From assembly GCA_965116865.1 (NCBI GenBank), contig OZ220727.1:1364001-1428000 (forward strand): a stretch of DNA of 64,000 nucleotides, written 5' to 3'. Made by a program: the position numbers and the translations under genes. The notes under the pieces were generated by a model that ran no database searches, was not told where the DNA came from, and worked only from the letters and a program-made list of their open reading frames with translations. This document shows positions 25,741-35,500 of this stretch, one piece after another; position 1 is the first letter of the stretch; each line of letters opens with the position of its first letter. The DNA comes from Aldehydirespirator sp965116865 (GTDB lineage Bacteria > Actinomycetota > Acidimicrobiia > Acidimicrobiales > Aldehydirespiratoraceae).

Positions 25741-26856
25741 ATGAAGCGCACGCGGGCACAGGCCGCCGTCCACGCGGACACCGACAACCCGACGCGCCCA
25801 GCCTCCAGCGGGCGCCGACGGTCGCGGGCGCTGGCCGCCATCGACGTGGGCACCAACTCCGTGCACATGGTGATCGCCCGGCCGGTGGCCGGCGGAGCCC
25901 CCGAGGTCCTCGCCCGCGAGCGCGTGCCGGTGCGCCTCGGAACCGGCGGCGACAACATGAAGCGCCTGATGCCCGACGCTGTGGAGCGGGCCGTGGCCGC
26001 GCTGGCGGAGTTCCGCCACATCGCCGACGCTCACGACGCAGACGTCGTCGCAGTCGCCACCAGCGCCGTGCGGGAGGCCGAGAACAAAGGCGAGTTCCTG
26101 CGCAGGGCGCACGACGAGGCCCGCGTCACGGTGGAGGTCGTCCAAGGCGTTGAGGAGGCGCGGCTGATCCACTTGGGCGCCATGGGCGCGGTGCCGATCG
26201 CGGGCCGGCCCCACCTGGTGATCGACATCGGCGGCGGCTCCACCGAACTGATCGTCGGCGACCACACCCCCGCGGCGCTGGCCCGCAGCCTGAAACTCGG
26301 ACACATCCGCCTCACCGACCGGTTCTTTCCCGACGGTGTGATAGCCGACGGCGCCGTCAAGGCCTGCCGGAGCCACATCAAGGCGTTCGTGGCCCACGCA
26401 GCACGGGAGGCTCGCGACATCGGCTTCGAGGTCGCAGTGGGATGCTCGGGGACCGTCGCCACGTTGGCAGCCCTCTGCGCGGCCCGCCGCGGCGAAACCC
26501 TTCGAACTGTCGCCAACGCCACCATCGAGCGGGCCGAGCTCAACGAGGTTGTGGCCGACCTGACGTCCCGACCCACACCCGCTGACCGCGCCGACGTGCC
26601 CGGCCTGGAGTCCGCCCGCCGCGACGTGATAGTCGCGGGAGCCATCCTGCTGCGGCAGCTCTTCAAAGCCCTCGGGATCGAGTCGCTGGTCGTGTCGACG
26701 GGAGCGCTGCGCGAGGGGCTGCTCCTCGACCGCTTCAACCGCAGGGACCGCTCCCGCGACGACGGTCTCCACCAGGCCGCCGACCTGACCGGAAACCAGC
26801 CGCAGAGCCCGAACGCACAGACCAGAACGCAGAACCAGGCTCCACCAGGCCGCTGA
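25741..26856 (+). CDS. ppx: Exopolyphosphatase / Ppx-GppA family protein
   Basis: This 371-residue protein has the actin-like ASKHA fold of Ppx/GppA: phosphate-1 loop AAIDVGTNSVHMVIA, AVATSAVREAENKGEFL, the catalytic-Glu region QGVEEARLIHLG, phosphate-2 loop LVIDIGGGSTELIVG and VVSTGALREGLLLDRF near the end. It hydrolyses polyphosphate or pppGpp terminal phosphates; the short form without an HD-like C-terminal domain is common in Actinobacteria. The last about 45 residues (from RDRSRDDGLHQAAD) come from a 73-bp repeat; a base change in the second repeat copy creates the present stop, whereas the unduplicated gene would have ended at the TAG at 26982-26984. Confidence 0.88.
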   Translation: MKRTRAQAAVHADTDNPTRPASSGRRRSRALAAIDVGTNSVHMVIARPVAGGAPEVLARERVPVRLGTGGDNMKRLMPDAVERAVAALAEFRHIADAHDADVVAVATSAVREAENKGEFLRRAHDEARVTVEVVQGVEEARLIHLGAMGAVPIAGRPHLVIDIGGGSTELIVGDHTPAALARSLKLGHIRLTDRFFPDGVIADGAVKACRSHIKAFVAHAAREARDIGFEVAVGCSGTVATLAALCAARRGETLRTVANATIERAELNEVVADLTSRPTPADRADVPGLESARRDVIVAGAILLRQLFKALGIESLVVSTGALREGLLLDRFNRRDRSRDDGLHQAADLTGNQPQSPNAQTRTQNQAPPGR

Positions 26857-26978
26857 CCTGACCGGAAACCAGCCGCAGAGCAACGCACAGACCAGAACGC
26901 AGAACCAGGCTCCACCAGGCCGCCGACCTGACCGGAAACCAGCCGCAGAGCCCGAACGCACAGACCAGAACGCAGAAC
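26767..26978. repeat. 73-bp tandem repeat at the ppx 3' end
   Basis: Three copies begin at 26767, 26840 and 26910. The spacing is 73 then 70 bp, because the second copy lacks three bases. Sixty-nine bases are shared by first and last copies with a 4-base filler. It resembles the 73-bp repeat near 20 kb in period only. Confidence 0.9.
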
Positions 26979-27016
26979 TCCTAGTGGCGCCCGGCGGACG
27001 CAGCCTGTCCCCGGGG

Positions 27017-27880
27017 TCAGGAGTGGGCAGCGATCACCGACTCCCCGAAAGCGGCCAAGCCCTCGGCCGTGTCGCGGAAGTAGAGGAACGACGGAACCAT
27101 CAGCCGGTCCACGCCCCACGACTCGGCCTCCTGCACCGCCGCGGCCGGATCGTCGCCGAACAGCCCGGCATGCACTGTCGACATCTCCAGCCGGGCCGGG
27201 TCGCGCCCGCAGCCGGCCGCGGTGTCGCGTGCCAGGTCGAGCAGCTGCGCGACGTCTCCGCCGGCCAGGAACAGGCCGTCGCCGGCGCGCCCCGCCCGGC
27301 GGGCGGCTGCCTCGCTGTGGCCGCCGACGTGGATCGGCACGCTCCCGGCCACCGGCTTGGGGTTGGAGCTGGCCCGACGGAACGACACGAAGTCGCCGTC
27401 GAAGGTCACGTCGTCGTCCGCCCACACCCGGCGCATGACCTCCATGTACTCCTCGGTGCGAGCGCCGCGGCGCTCCCAGGGCACGCCCAGCGCGTCGAAC
27501 TCCTCGCGCAGCCAGCCGATGCCCACACCGAGCGTCACCCGGCCCCCCGACAGCACATCGAGAGTGGCCACCTCCTTGGCGAAGGTCAGCGGATGGCGCT
27601 CGGGCAGCAGCGAGATGCCGGTGGCCAGCCCGATGGTGGAGGTGACCGCCGCCGCGTAGGCCAGCCAGACCAGCGGATCGGGTATCGGGTTGCTGCCCGA
27701 CCCGGGCATCCTGCCGTCGGGCGCGTACGGGTAGGCGGACTCGTAGCCCTCCGGGTAGAGGACGTGCTCCACCGTCCACAGCGAGTCGAACCCGGCCGCC
27801 TCGGCGGCACCGGCCAGCCGGGCCGCGCCCTCGCCCTCCACGAAAGGGCCCACATTGGCGAACGAGATCCCGAACTTCAT
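27017..27880 (-). CDS. LLM-class F420-dependent oxidoreductase
   Basis: This 287-residue protein belongs to the luciferase-like monooxygenase superfamily in the F420-dependent actinobacterial branch. Visible patterns are MKFGISFANVGPF at the N terminus, SLWTVEHVLYP, ATGISLLPERHPLTFAKEVATLD, VTLGVGIGWLREEFDALG and PKPVAGSVPIHVGGHSEAAARRAGR. It would use reduced F420 or a flavin in a TIM barrel; the substrate is unknown. The ATG at 27880 has AAGGAG upstream. A much longer frame beyond it overlaps the small membrane protein gene on the other strand and is not real. Confidence 0.92.
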   Translation of the reverse strand: MKFGISFANVGPFVEGEGAARLAGAAEAAGFDSLWTVEHVLYPEGYESAYPYAPDGRMPGSGSNPIPDPLVWLAYAAAVTSTIGLATGISLLPERHPLTFAKEVATLDVLSGGRVTLGVGIGWLREEFDALGVPWERRGARTEEYMEVMRRVWADDDVTFDGDFVSFRRASSNPKPVAGSVPIHVGGHSEAAARRAGRAGDGLFLAGGDVAQLLDLARDTAAGCGRDPARLEMSTVHAGLFGDDPAAAVQEAESWGVDRLMVPSFLYFRDTAEGLAAFGESVIAAHS

Positions 27881-27956
27881 CTGTGCTCCTTGCGTGCTGG
27901 AAGCCAACCGTCCAAGCAACCGTCCAAGGTAGACAGTGGAGCATCCGGGTGACAGG

Positions 27957-28328
27957 ATGGCGCCTGTGGCCGAAACTACCGCCTCCTCCGACAGCGGCAG
28001 CACTTCCGAGGACGTCGAGTCCCCTGCGGTGACCGCCCGACCCGCCCGCACCGGGCCGGGACTGCTCGGAGTGCTGGTCGCGCTGGTCGGACTGGCTGTT
28101 GCCGCGGCCGGGATCGTCGGCGTCGCAACGGTGGCCTGGCCGCTGGCACTCCTCATCCCGGTGGGCGGGATCACATTCGCGTCCGCGTGCCCGGGCCAGT
28201 ACCTGGTGCAGCGCTCCGTGGTCGCCCTCGACGAGCAAGCCAAGGCATCGATGGTGGCCAACCTGCTGGTGGTCCTGACCAGCGAGCAGCAGACCACGCC
28301 GACAGTCAACACCGGCTCGCTGTCCTAA
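27957..28328 (+). CDS. Small membrane protein of unknown function
   Basis: This 123-residue protein has a polar N-terminal tail rich in Ser, Thr and acidic residues, then a long hydrophobic stretch (GLLGVLVALVGLAVAAAGIV and VATVAWPLALLIPVGGITFA), enough for two membrane helices, and a polar C terminus. No family is recognised. Its stop codon directly abuts the GTG of the aminotransferase gene, so they probably share a transcript. Confidence 0.65.
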   Translation: MAPVAETTASSDSGSTSEDVESPAVTARPARTGPGLLGVLVALVGLAVAAAGIVGVATVAWPLALLIPVGGITFASACPGQYLVQRSVVALDEQAKASMVANLLVVLTSEQQTTPTVNTGSLS

Positions 28329-29492
28329 GTGTTCGAACCGAACGTCGACGCGGCCCACAAGCGGGGCAACCGCAACGCCAAGTGGACCAAGCACGGCTCC
28401 GGCGCGCTCCCGGCGTGGGTGGCCGAGCACGACTTCCGGCCCCCGCCGGAAGTGATCGATGCCATGCAGAGAACTGTCGAGCGGGGCGACTTCGGCTACC
28501 ACGACCTGGAGGACGACGCATGCGCGGCGTTCGCTCGGTGGGCCGGCGAGCGCTACGGCTGGAGCCCCGACCCCGGGTTGGTGCATACCTGTGTGGACGT
28601 CCTCCAGGGCGTCACCGCGGCCGTCACCGCGCTGGCCGGGCCCGGCGAGGGGGTGATCCTCACCCCGCCGATCTACCACGTCTTCCTGCAGATCTGCCCC
28701 ACCGCCCGCCGGCGCCAACTCGAGTGGCCGATGCGCTGCGACCCGAGCCGGGGCTGGACCCTCGACCCCGACGACCTGGAAGCCCTGGTCCGGCGCGAGC
28801 CCGGCGCCCGGGTGCTGCTGTGGTGCCACCCCCACAACCCCACCGGGCGGGTGGCCGACACCGAAGCACTCGAAAGGGTGGTGGAACTGGCCCACGCCCA
28901 CGACTTCTACGTCGTGTCCGACGAAATCCACGCCGACCTCGTCTACCCGGACTCGCCGGCGCCGTTCGTGCCGTTGCTGTCGATCCCCGGAGCGGCCGAA
29001 CGGGTGGTGACCGTCACCTCCCCGGCCAAGACGTTCGCCCTGTCGGGACTGCGGTGCGCGGTCATGGCCTACGGCGACCGGGCGCTGCGCCGCCGCGTGA
29101 GGGAAGCCCACCCGCCGCTGCTGCTCGGCCACGCAGCCCGCACAGGCATCGACGCCGCCATCGCGGCCTGGACGCACGGCGCGGCCTGGGCCGACGGGCT
29201 GGTGGACAACCTGCACGCCCTGCGCGACGAAGTGGCGGACCGCCTCCGCGACGCGGCGCCCGAGGTTGTCTTCCACCGGCCCGACTCCACGTTCCTGGCG
29301 TGGCTGGACGTGTCGGCCTGCGGGCTCGGCGACGCTCCCGCCGCCCGACTGCTGGCCGACGCCGGCGTGGCCGTGTCGGAGGGAACCGAGTTCGGGACGA
29401 GCGGCGACGGACACGTGCGCCTCAACTTCGGCACATCGGCGGCCGTGCTCGACGAGATCCTCGATCGCATGGCACCGTGCCTGCAGACGTAG
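28329..29492 (+). CDS. MalY/PatB-type PLP aminotransferase or C-S lyase
   Basis: This 387-residue fold-type I PLP enzyme shows PAWVAEHDFRPPPEVIDAM near its start, HPHNPTGRV, VVSDEIHADLVYP with the cofactor Asp, and the PLP Lys in TSPAKTFALSGLRCAVM. These match the MalY/PatB group, whose members cleave cystathionine or cysteine (beta C-S lyases), rather than general aspartate aminotransferases. The GTG start follows the upstream stop without a gap. Immediately downstream lies the repeated start region of the lipoprotein gene. Confidence 0.9.
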   Translation: MFEPNVDAAHKRGNRNAKWTKHGSGALPAWVAEHDFRPPPEVIDAMQRTVERGDFGYHDLEDDACAAFARWAGERYGWSPDPGLVHTCVDVLQGVTAAVTALAGPGEGVILTPPIYHVFLQICPTARRRQLEWPMRCDPSRGWTLDPDDLEALVRREPGARVLLWCHPHNPTGRVADTEALERVVELAHAHDFYVVSDEIHADLVYPDSPAPFVPLLSIPGAAERVVTVTSPAKTFALSGLRCAVMAYGDRALRRRVREAHPPLLLGHAARTGIDAAIAAWTHGAAWADGLVDNLHALRDEVADRLRDAAPEVVFHRPDSTFLAWLDVSACGLGDAPAARLLADAGVAVSEGTEFGTSGDGHVRLNFGTSAAVLDEILDRMAPCLQT

Positions 29493-29506
29493 CCGGCGGA
29501 CCGAGG

Positions 29507-29842
29507 ACCTAGCCTCCGGCTCGATGGGAACGGCTCCGCGACCTCGCCGCTGCCGCCACACACCCCGGCACCGCACCAACCTAGCCTCCGGCTCGATGGG
29601 AACGGCTCCGCGACTCTTCCGGCGCAGCATCGGCATCGTCGACAGGCCCCAGCACTCAGCCGGCTCGATGGGAACGGCTCCGCGACTCTTCCGGCGCAGC
29701 ATCGGCATCGTCGACAGGCCCCAGCACTCAGCCGGCTCGATGGGAACGGCTCCGCGACTCTTCCGGCGCCGGGTGCGGCTGTCGGCGCAACCCGCAGGCG
29801 ATGCGGGCTCGATGGGAACGGCTCCGCGACTCTTCCGGCGCC
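29507..29842 (+). repeat. Five-repeat, four-spacer mini-array over a lipoprotein start codon
   Basis: GGCTCGATGGGAACGGCTCC recurs at 29518, 29590, 29662, 29734 and 29806, each exactly 72 bp apart. The first pair shares 36 bp (29507-29542 and 29579-29614) around a unique 36-bp spacer. The last pair shares 37 bp (29734-29770 and 29806-29842) around a different 35-bp spacer. The two middle units have the same spacer. The shared blocks are shifted by about 11 bp between pairs, so at least three separate insertions occurred at overlapping sites, each keeping the 72-bp step. Confidence 0.95.
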
Positions 29843-30471
29843 TGCTCGCGGGCGCCGCGGCTGCTGCCGTGCTGCTGGCCGGATGCAGCGGCGGCCCGCC
29901 GGACGCGGACGGCGGCGGCAGTGCGACCGACCCGGCGGCGGCTGCTGCCACGGGTCCCTCCGAGGTCGCCGACGTGATGGCCGCGCGCAACGAGGGCAGC
30001 GGGGCGAGGCCGGCCACCGGCGCCGGATCGGCAGATTCCCATGAACCGGGCCCCATCGACCCGCTGGACATCCCCGGCGAGATCATCAACGAGCACAGCC
30101 TCGTCGAAGGCGACTGCTTCAACCGGCTCGAGGGCCTTCAAGCAGGCCGGCGGCTCGCCGTCACAGCCCGGACCGGCTGTGACGGCGCCCACTGGGGCGA
30201 GGTCTACCACACCTTCGAACTGGACGCCCCCCACCCCGCCGCCTACCCCGGCGAGGATGCGGTACGGGCCTTCGCGCTGAGGGTCTGCTACGAGAACTTC
30301 GAGGCGTTCGTGGGGGAGGTCTACGAGTTGTCGGTGTACGACATCGGCGTGTTCGTTCCCAATCGCACGAACTTCGAGCACGACGTGGCCCGCTACCGCG
30401 GCGTCCACTGCTGGCTGTACGACGCCGACCGCGAATCGGTGTCGGGCACGGCCGAGGGCACAGCCCGATGA
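29812..30471 (+). CDS. Septum-formation-type lipoprotein
   Basis: This 219-residue protein begins MGTAPRLFRRLLAGAAAAAV and has the lipobox LLAGC, so it is a predicted lipoprotein. After a low-complexity Gly/Ala linker the domain from about residue 95 matches the Septum_form pattern: EGDCFNRLEG, TARTGCDGAHWGEVYHTF, and paired Cys in RVCYENFEAFVG and RGVHCWLYD. Such proteins are common in Actinobacteria; the function is poorly known. I take the fifth ATG (29812) because it directly precedes the signal sequence. Four earlier ATGs in the repeated units (29524, 29596, 29668, 29740) are in the same frame and could give N-terminally extended forms. Confidence 0.82.
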   Translation: MGTAPRLFRRLLAGAAAAAVLLAGCSGGPPDADGGGSATDPAAAAATGPSEVADVMAARNEGSGARPATGAGSADSHEPGPIDPLDIPGEIINEHSLVEGDCFNRLEGLQAGRRLAVTARTGCDGAHWGEVYHTFELDAPHPAAYPGEDAVRAFALRVCYENFEAFVGEVYELSVYDIGVFVPNRTNFEHDVARYRGVHCWLYDADRESVSGTAEGTAR

Positions 30472-30728
30472 CCGGCGCCTCCGACCCGGTCCTCGATCGG
30501 CGGCAGCGCCTGGCCCGCCTGGCCAGGACGGGACGACGGCTGGGCTACTCGCTGTACGGCGTGTCGCTGGCCGCGGTCGCTGCGGGCCTCCTGGCCGGTT
30601 TCACTGCCGCTGCGGCCATGGTCGCCACGGCCACGCTGGTGGTCGGTTCGGTGGTGCTGTTGCCGTCGATCATCATCGGCTACGGCGTCAAGGCGGCAGA
30701 CAGGGCCGACCAGAACAACGACTGGTAG
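30468..30728 (+). CDS. Small membrane protein
   Basis: This 86-residue protein has a basic N terminus (RRQRLARLARTGRRLGYS) and two hydrophobic helices (GVSLAAVAAGLLAGFTAAAA and VGSVVLLPSIIIGYGV). Its ATG overlaps the lipoprotein stop (ATGA), so the two are translationally coupled and may work together in the membrane. No family recognised. Confidence 0.65.
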   Translation: MTGASDPVLDRRQRLARLARTGRRLGYSLYGVSLAAVAAGLLAGFTAAAAMVATATLVVGSVVLLPSIIIGYGVKAADRADQNNDW

Positions 30729-30863
30729 CCGCTTGAGACGAGACGGAGGCGCCGAGCTGTTCGACCGGCACCTCCAGAGCGGCGACCGTGAGGCCGCTGG
30801 GTGACGGCGCACGACCGGTCCGAGGGTTTGGTGCTGCCTTGTCAAGTCGTCCAACCCGGACAC

Positions 30864-31015
30864 TCCCAGCCCCGCGCAGCAGGGACAACGCAGGCGGGGC
30901 CGGGTCGCGGTACAGCACAGCGGTCCCAGCCCCGCGCAGCAGGGACAACGCAGCCAAACCGGCCTCCATCGCCGCCGACGCCCCCCACCCCCAGCCCCGC
31001 GCAGCAGGGACAACG
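30864..31015. repeat. Three interspersed 26-30-bp repeats, type I-E-like
   Basis: CCCAGCCCCGCGCAGCAGGG followed by ACAACG occurs at about 30865, 30925 and 30990 with unique sequence between. The first two share 30 bp with a 60-bp step; the third is 65 bp on and shares 26 bp. The core, with CCCCGCGC and GGGAC, recalls the 28-29-bp hairpin repeats of type I-E arrays. It fills most of the 370-bp gap between the small membrane gene and the glycosylase gene; no other feature is seen there. Confidence 0.7.
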
Positions 31016-31099
31016 GCTGTGGTTGTCTCAACTGGAACTTGCCGACTGAGCCGTCGGGAGGCCTCGGCGGCGACAGCCGGCTGCCCGGCCCGCGGGTCT

Positions 31100-32311
31100 C
31101 TACCCGCCAGACGCGCCCGAAACCGCCCGCAGAGCGGCGATCAGGCCGCCGCGGGAGCCGTAGCGGACGTCATCGGCGCCGACGAAGCGGGCCAGGTCGT
31201 GCAGGTGGGGGCGGAGCCGTCCAGCCAGCTCGGCCCGGTCCACGCCGGGTTCGGCGTAGGCGCCCAGCACGCGTAGCGCCCGGGCTGGCCGGTCGGTCTT
31301 CAGGTCCAGCCTCCCCACCAGCCGCTCGCCGTGCAGGACCGGCAGCACGTAGTAGCCGTAGACCCGCTCGGACGCCGGGACGTAGATCTCGATGCGGTAG
31401 TCGAAACCCCACAGCCGCGCCGCCCGAGACCGGTTCCAGACGATCGGATCGAACGGCGACAACACAGTCAAAGCGTCCACCGACCTCGGGAGCCTCGCCT
31501 CCGGGTGCAGGTAGGCGGGCTCGGACCAGCCCTCGACCTCTGCGGTGCAGAGCCCGCCCGCCTCGACAACCTCGCGCAGCCTGGTCCGGCCCTCGCGCAC
31601 GGGGAGCCGGTAGTAGTCGATGAGGTCGGTGGCGGCACCCACCCCGAGGGCTGCGCCGGAGCGAACCAGCAGCTCGCGCTGAGCCTCCTCGGCGGCGGGT
31701 GTGGGCCGCGCCAGCACGTCGGCGGGCACGATCCGCTCCAGCAGGTCGAACTCCTTGGTGAAGTTGCCCCGCCGGCGGACTCCCAGCACGCCGATACGGA
31801 ACAGCCAGTCGAGCGCTAGCGAACCCAGAGACCGTCCACCCCACCATTCGCCCGGGCGGCGGCGGGGATCGGCCAACTCCCCGACGGTCAGCGGACGCTC
31901 CCGCACCTGGGCCAGAACCTCGGCCACGTAACCCGACTCTCGCCGGGCCAGCTCCACCAGGCTGCGCCAGGTCTCGCCCTGCTCGGCCCGCCGCTTCTGC
32001 CAGCGCAGCAGAGGCTCGTCGTCCACCGGCAGCAGCGAGGCCTCATGGGCCCAGGCTTCGAACCATTCGTCGTCGCGGTACGCGACACGGTCGAGCAGGG
32101 AGGTCTCGTAGCAGCCCAGCCGGGAGAACGGCGGCAGGTACTGCGTCCGCACGACCGCCGGCACCGAGTCGAGCTGCAGCAGCTTCACGCGGCCCATCAC
32201 CCGGCGCAGATGTCGGCGGTCCACCCGCCCCGCGGGCGCCGGGTCGGTGAAACCCTGAGCCGCCAGCGCCGCCCGCCGGGCCTGCGAGACCGACAGCTCG
32301 CGACCGCTCAC
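31100..32311 (-). CDS. YcaQ/AlkZ-like winged-helix DNA glycosylase
   Basis: This 403-residue protein matches the HTH_42 family: HLRRVMGRVKLLQLDSVPAV, YETSLLDRVAYRDDEWFEAWAHEASLLP and VLPVLHGERLVGRLDLKTDR. The family includes AlkZ and YcaQ, which excise bulky or crosslinked bases. The catalytic loop here is Gln-Leu-Asp (QLD), the QxD form of YcaQ-type enzymes, not the QxQ form of AlkZ. The start is taken as GTG at 32311 (VSGRELSVSQARRAA); the open frame goes back further without a better signal. Confidence 0.85.
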   Translation of the reverse strand: MSGRELSVSQARRAALAAQGFTDPAPAGRVDRRHLRRVMGRVKLLQLDSVPAVVRTQYLPPFSRLGCYETSLLDRVAYRDDEWFEAWAHEASLLPVDDEPLLRWQKRRAEQGETWRSLVELARRESGYVAEVLAQVRERPLTVGELADPRRRPGEWWGGRSLGSLALDWLFRIGVLGVRRRGNFTKEFDLLERIVPADVLARPTPAAEEAQRELLVRSGAALGVGAATDLIDYYRLPVREGRTRLREVVEAGGLCTAEVEGWSEPAYLHPEARLPRSVDALTVLSPFDPIVWNRSRAARLWGFDYRIEIYVPASERVYGYYVLPVLHGERLVGRLDLKTDRPARALRVLGAYAEPGVDRAELAGRLRPHLHDLARFVGADDVRYGSRGGLIAALRAVSGASGG

Positions 32312-32437
32312 ACCGCCGAGGCCGGTCGCCGCACCACGCACGCCCCGCACCAACCGCACACCCCAGCCGGCGCCACGCCCACACCACCAAAAGAACCTCG
32401 CACCAACCGCGCACCGGCCCCGGCATCAAAGCCGGCG

Positions 32438-32546
32438 GCGCGGCAATCACACACCCCCCGGCACCAACCGCCGTGGTCAGGCGGCTGGTTTATCGCCGGG
32501 GGCGTCCTGACAGCGCGGCAATCACACACCCCCCGGCACCAACCGC
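32438..32546. repeat. 34-bp direct repeat around a 41-bp segment
   Basis: Positions 32438-32471 and 32513-32546 match, beginning GCGCGGCAATCACACACC. Shorter pieces of the same sequence (GCACCAACCGC) occur at about 32347 and 32401. It fills the space between the glycosylase gene and leuS. The 75-bp step is near, but not equal to, the 71-74 bp of the clearer sites. Confidence 0.8.
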
Positions 32547-32564
32547 GCTCAGCCGGCGCCGAAC

Positions 32565-35500
32565 TCACACCACCAGGGTGATCATGCGGCCGGGCACGTA
32601 GATCTGTCTGCGCAGCTCCCGTCCGCCGACATGGGCGGACACGTTGGGCTCAGCCAACGCGGCCGACACCGCGGTCTCGGAGTCGGCGTCGGCCGCGATC
32701 TTCACCCGGCCCCGCAGCCTGCCGTTCACCTGGACGGGGACCTCCACGGTGTCGGTCACCAGCAGGGCCGGGTCGGCAGCCGGGAACTCGGTCTCCGTCA
32801 CCGATCCGGCGCCGGCGCCTTGAAGGCGGCGCCACAGCTCCTCCGCGAAGTGCGGGACCAGCGGAGCCAGCATCCGTACCAGCACCTCGGCGACCTCGCG
32901 GGGCGCGCCCGGGCCCCGGCGGGTCAGCTCGTTGTTGAGCTCGGTCAGTTTGGCGATGGCCGTGTTGAAGCGCATGCCCTCCATGTCGGAGCGCACCCCG
33001 GCGACGGTGCGGTGCATGAGCCGGCGCAGGTCGTCGTCGGGAGGTTCGTCGCTGACCCGCGGCTCGCCGGTCTGCTCGTCGACGACGTTTCGCCACACCC
33101 GCTGCAGCACCCGCTGGGAGCCCACCACAGAGCGGGTCTCCCACGGCCGGTCCTGATCGATGGGCCCCATGAACATCTCGTGGAGGCGCAGGGTGTCGGC
33201 CCCGTAGGAGGCGTACATGTCGTCGGGGGTGACCGCGTTCTTGAGCGACTTGCCCATCTTGCCCAACTCCCGAACCACCGGCTCACCCCGATGCGAGAAG
33301 CCCTCCTGCTGCGAGCCCTCCACCTCGGACGCGGGCACGTACACCCCTCGGGAGTCCTTGAAGGCGTACGCCTGGATGTAGCCCTGGTTGACGAGGCGCT
33401 TGAACGGCTCCGGGCTGCTCACATGGCCGAGGTCGTAGAGCACCTTGTGCCAGAACCGGGCGTACAGCAGGTGCAGCACAGCGTGCTCAACACCGCCGAC
33501 GTACAGATCGACTCCCCCCACCCCGCCGGGGTCGGGGTCGGCCATCCAGTACGATTCTATCTCCGGGTCGACGGGCACCTCGGAGTTGCGCGGGTCGAGG
33601 TAGCGCAGGTAGTACCAGCACGAGCCGGCCCACTGCGGCATGGTGTTCAGCTCCCGCCGGTAGCGACGCGTCCCGGCACCGAGATCGAGGTCGGGGCCGG
33701 CCCATTGCGCCACACGGCCCAGCGGCGGCTCCGGCTCGGAGTCCCGGACCAGAGCGCGGGGCGCCCAGTCGGTCAGCTCGGGCAGCTCCAGCGGGAGCAT
33801 GTGCTCGGGCAGGGCCACCGGTCCGATGTCGTCGAACACGATCGGGATGGGCTCGCCCCAGTAGCGCTGCCGGCTGAACAGCCAGTCCCGCATCCGGTAG
33901 TTGACTACTTCACGGCCGCACCCGGACTCCCGCAGCCGCTCGAGGACCAGAGCCTTCGACGCCGCCACGTCCAGGCCGTCGAGGAACCTGGAGTTGATAG
34001 AGGGGCCGTCACCGGTGTAGGCCAGCCCGTCGGGATGCTCCGGCGGGGGTTGAACGGTGCGGACGACCGGCAGGCCGAAGACCTCGGCGAACTCCCGGTC
34101 GCGCTGGTCCTCGCCCGGCACGCCCATCACCGCGCCGGTGCCGTACCCCATCAGCACGTAGTCGGCGACGAAAACCGGCACCCAAGTCCCGCCGCCCGCA
34201 GGGTCGCCGACGCCGCCGTTGTCGCCGTTTCTCGTGCCGCAGGCGTCGCCGCAGCCGTCGTCGCCGCAGCCGCCCGGATGCTCGCCGCCGACCCGCGGCC
34301 CGGCGGCCCTCGCAGCGCCGGGGCTGGACTCGTCTGCGCCGGTGAGAGGCACGCGTGCGTACGCCCCGAGGAACACGCCCGTCTTGGAGTCGCCGCGGGC
34401 GGCGTCGCTCATAGTCGCGGCCTCGACCCTGTAGGCCGCCACCGCCTCGCGGGGCGTCTCCGCGCCGCCGCGCCACAACTCGGGCGTCCGCTCGGGCCAG
34501 GCATCGGCCGTCAGCTCGTCCACCAAGGGATGCTCGGGAGCCAGCACCATGTAGGTGGCGCCGAACAGCGTGTCGGGCCGGGTGGTGAAGACCTCTATGG
34601 CCGGCCCGGCTGCCGCCGCTCGGCCTGCCGTGCGGGCCGCATGCGGGACATCTCGTCCGAGGACGGACACATCGGACAGTTCCGAGGGGTCGTCGACGGT
34701 GTTGCTTCGGTCGGCGCCGGTGCCCGCAGCCGCCACTTCGGCATCGAAGGAGACCTCGGCGCCGACGGAGCGGCCGATCCAGTTGCGCTGCATGGTCTTG
34801 ACCGATTCGGGCCAGTCGAGCCGGTCGAGATCCTCCAGCAGGCGGTCGGCGTAGGCGGTTATCCGCATCATCCACTGCTTCAGCGGGCGCTTGAACACCT
34901 CGTGGTTGCCCCGCTCGGAGCGGCCCTCGTTGGTGACCTCCTCGTTGGCCAGCACCGTGCCCAGCGCCGGGCACCAGTTGACTGGAGCGTCGGCCATGTA
35001 CACGAGGCGACAGCCGTCGATCAGGCGGCGCCGGTCGGCCTCGGAAAGCGCTTCGTACCAGCCGGGCCGGCCGGGACGGACGTCGATGCCGGGCGGCAGC
35101 AGCCCCTCGGGCGGCATCCGAGTCCCAGCGCGAAACTCTGTTTCCAGCTCCGCGACAGGCCGGGCCCGGCGCTCGTCGGGATCGAACCACGAGTTGAATA
35201 TCTGCAGGAAGATCCACTGGGTCCAGCGGTAGTAGTCGACGTCGGTGGTGGCGACGCCCCGCCGCTTGTCGTGGCCCAGGCCGAGACGGTCGAGCTGGCG
35301 GCGCATGTTGTCGATATTGGCCTCGGTGTTGGCCCGGGGGTGCTGGCCGGTCTGGCGGGCGTGCTCCTCCGCCGGCAGTCCGAAGGCGTCGAAGCCCATG
35401 GTGTACAGCACGTTGAAGCCGCACATCCGCTTGAAACGCACGTACACGTCGGTGGCGATGTAGCCCAGCGGATGGCCGACGTGCAGCCCCGACCCCGACG

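Noticed and set aside
26767..26978. Another 36/36 unit
   Set aside because: The first and last copies share 69 bp with a 4-base filler, so an ordinary tandem duplication explains it better.
26031..30122. A 1363-codon minus-strand frame
   Set aside because: It runs antisense to ppx, the aminotransferase and the lipoprotein genes, has no family features and reflects high GC; the real F420 oxidoreductase is in another frame of the same strand.
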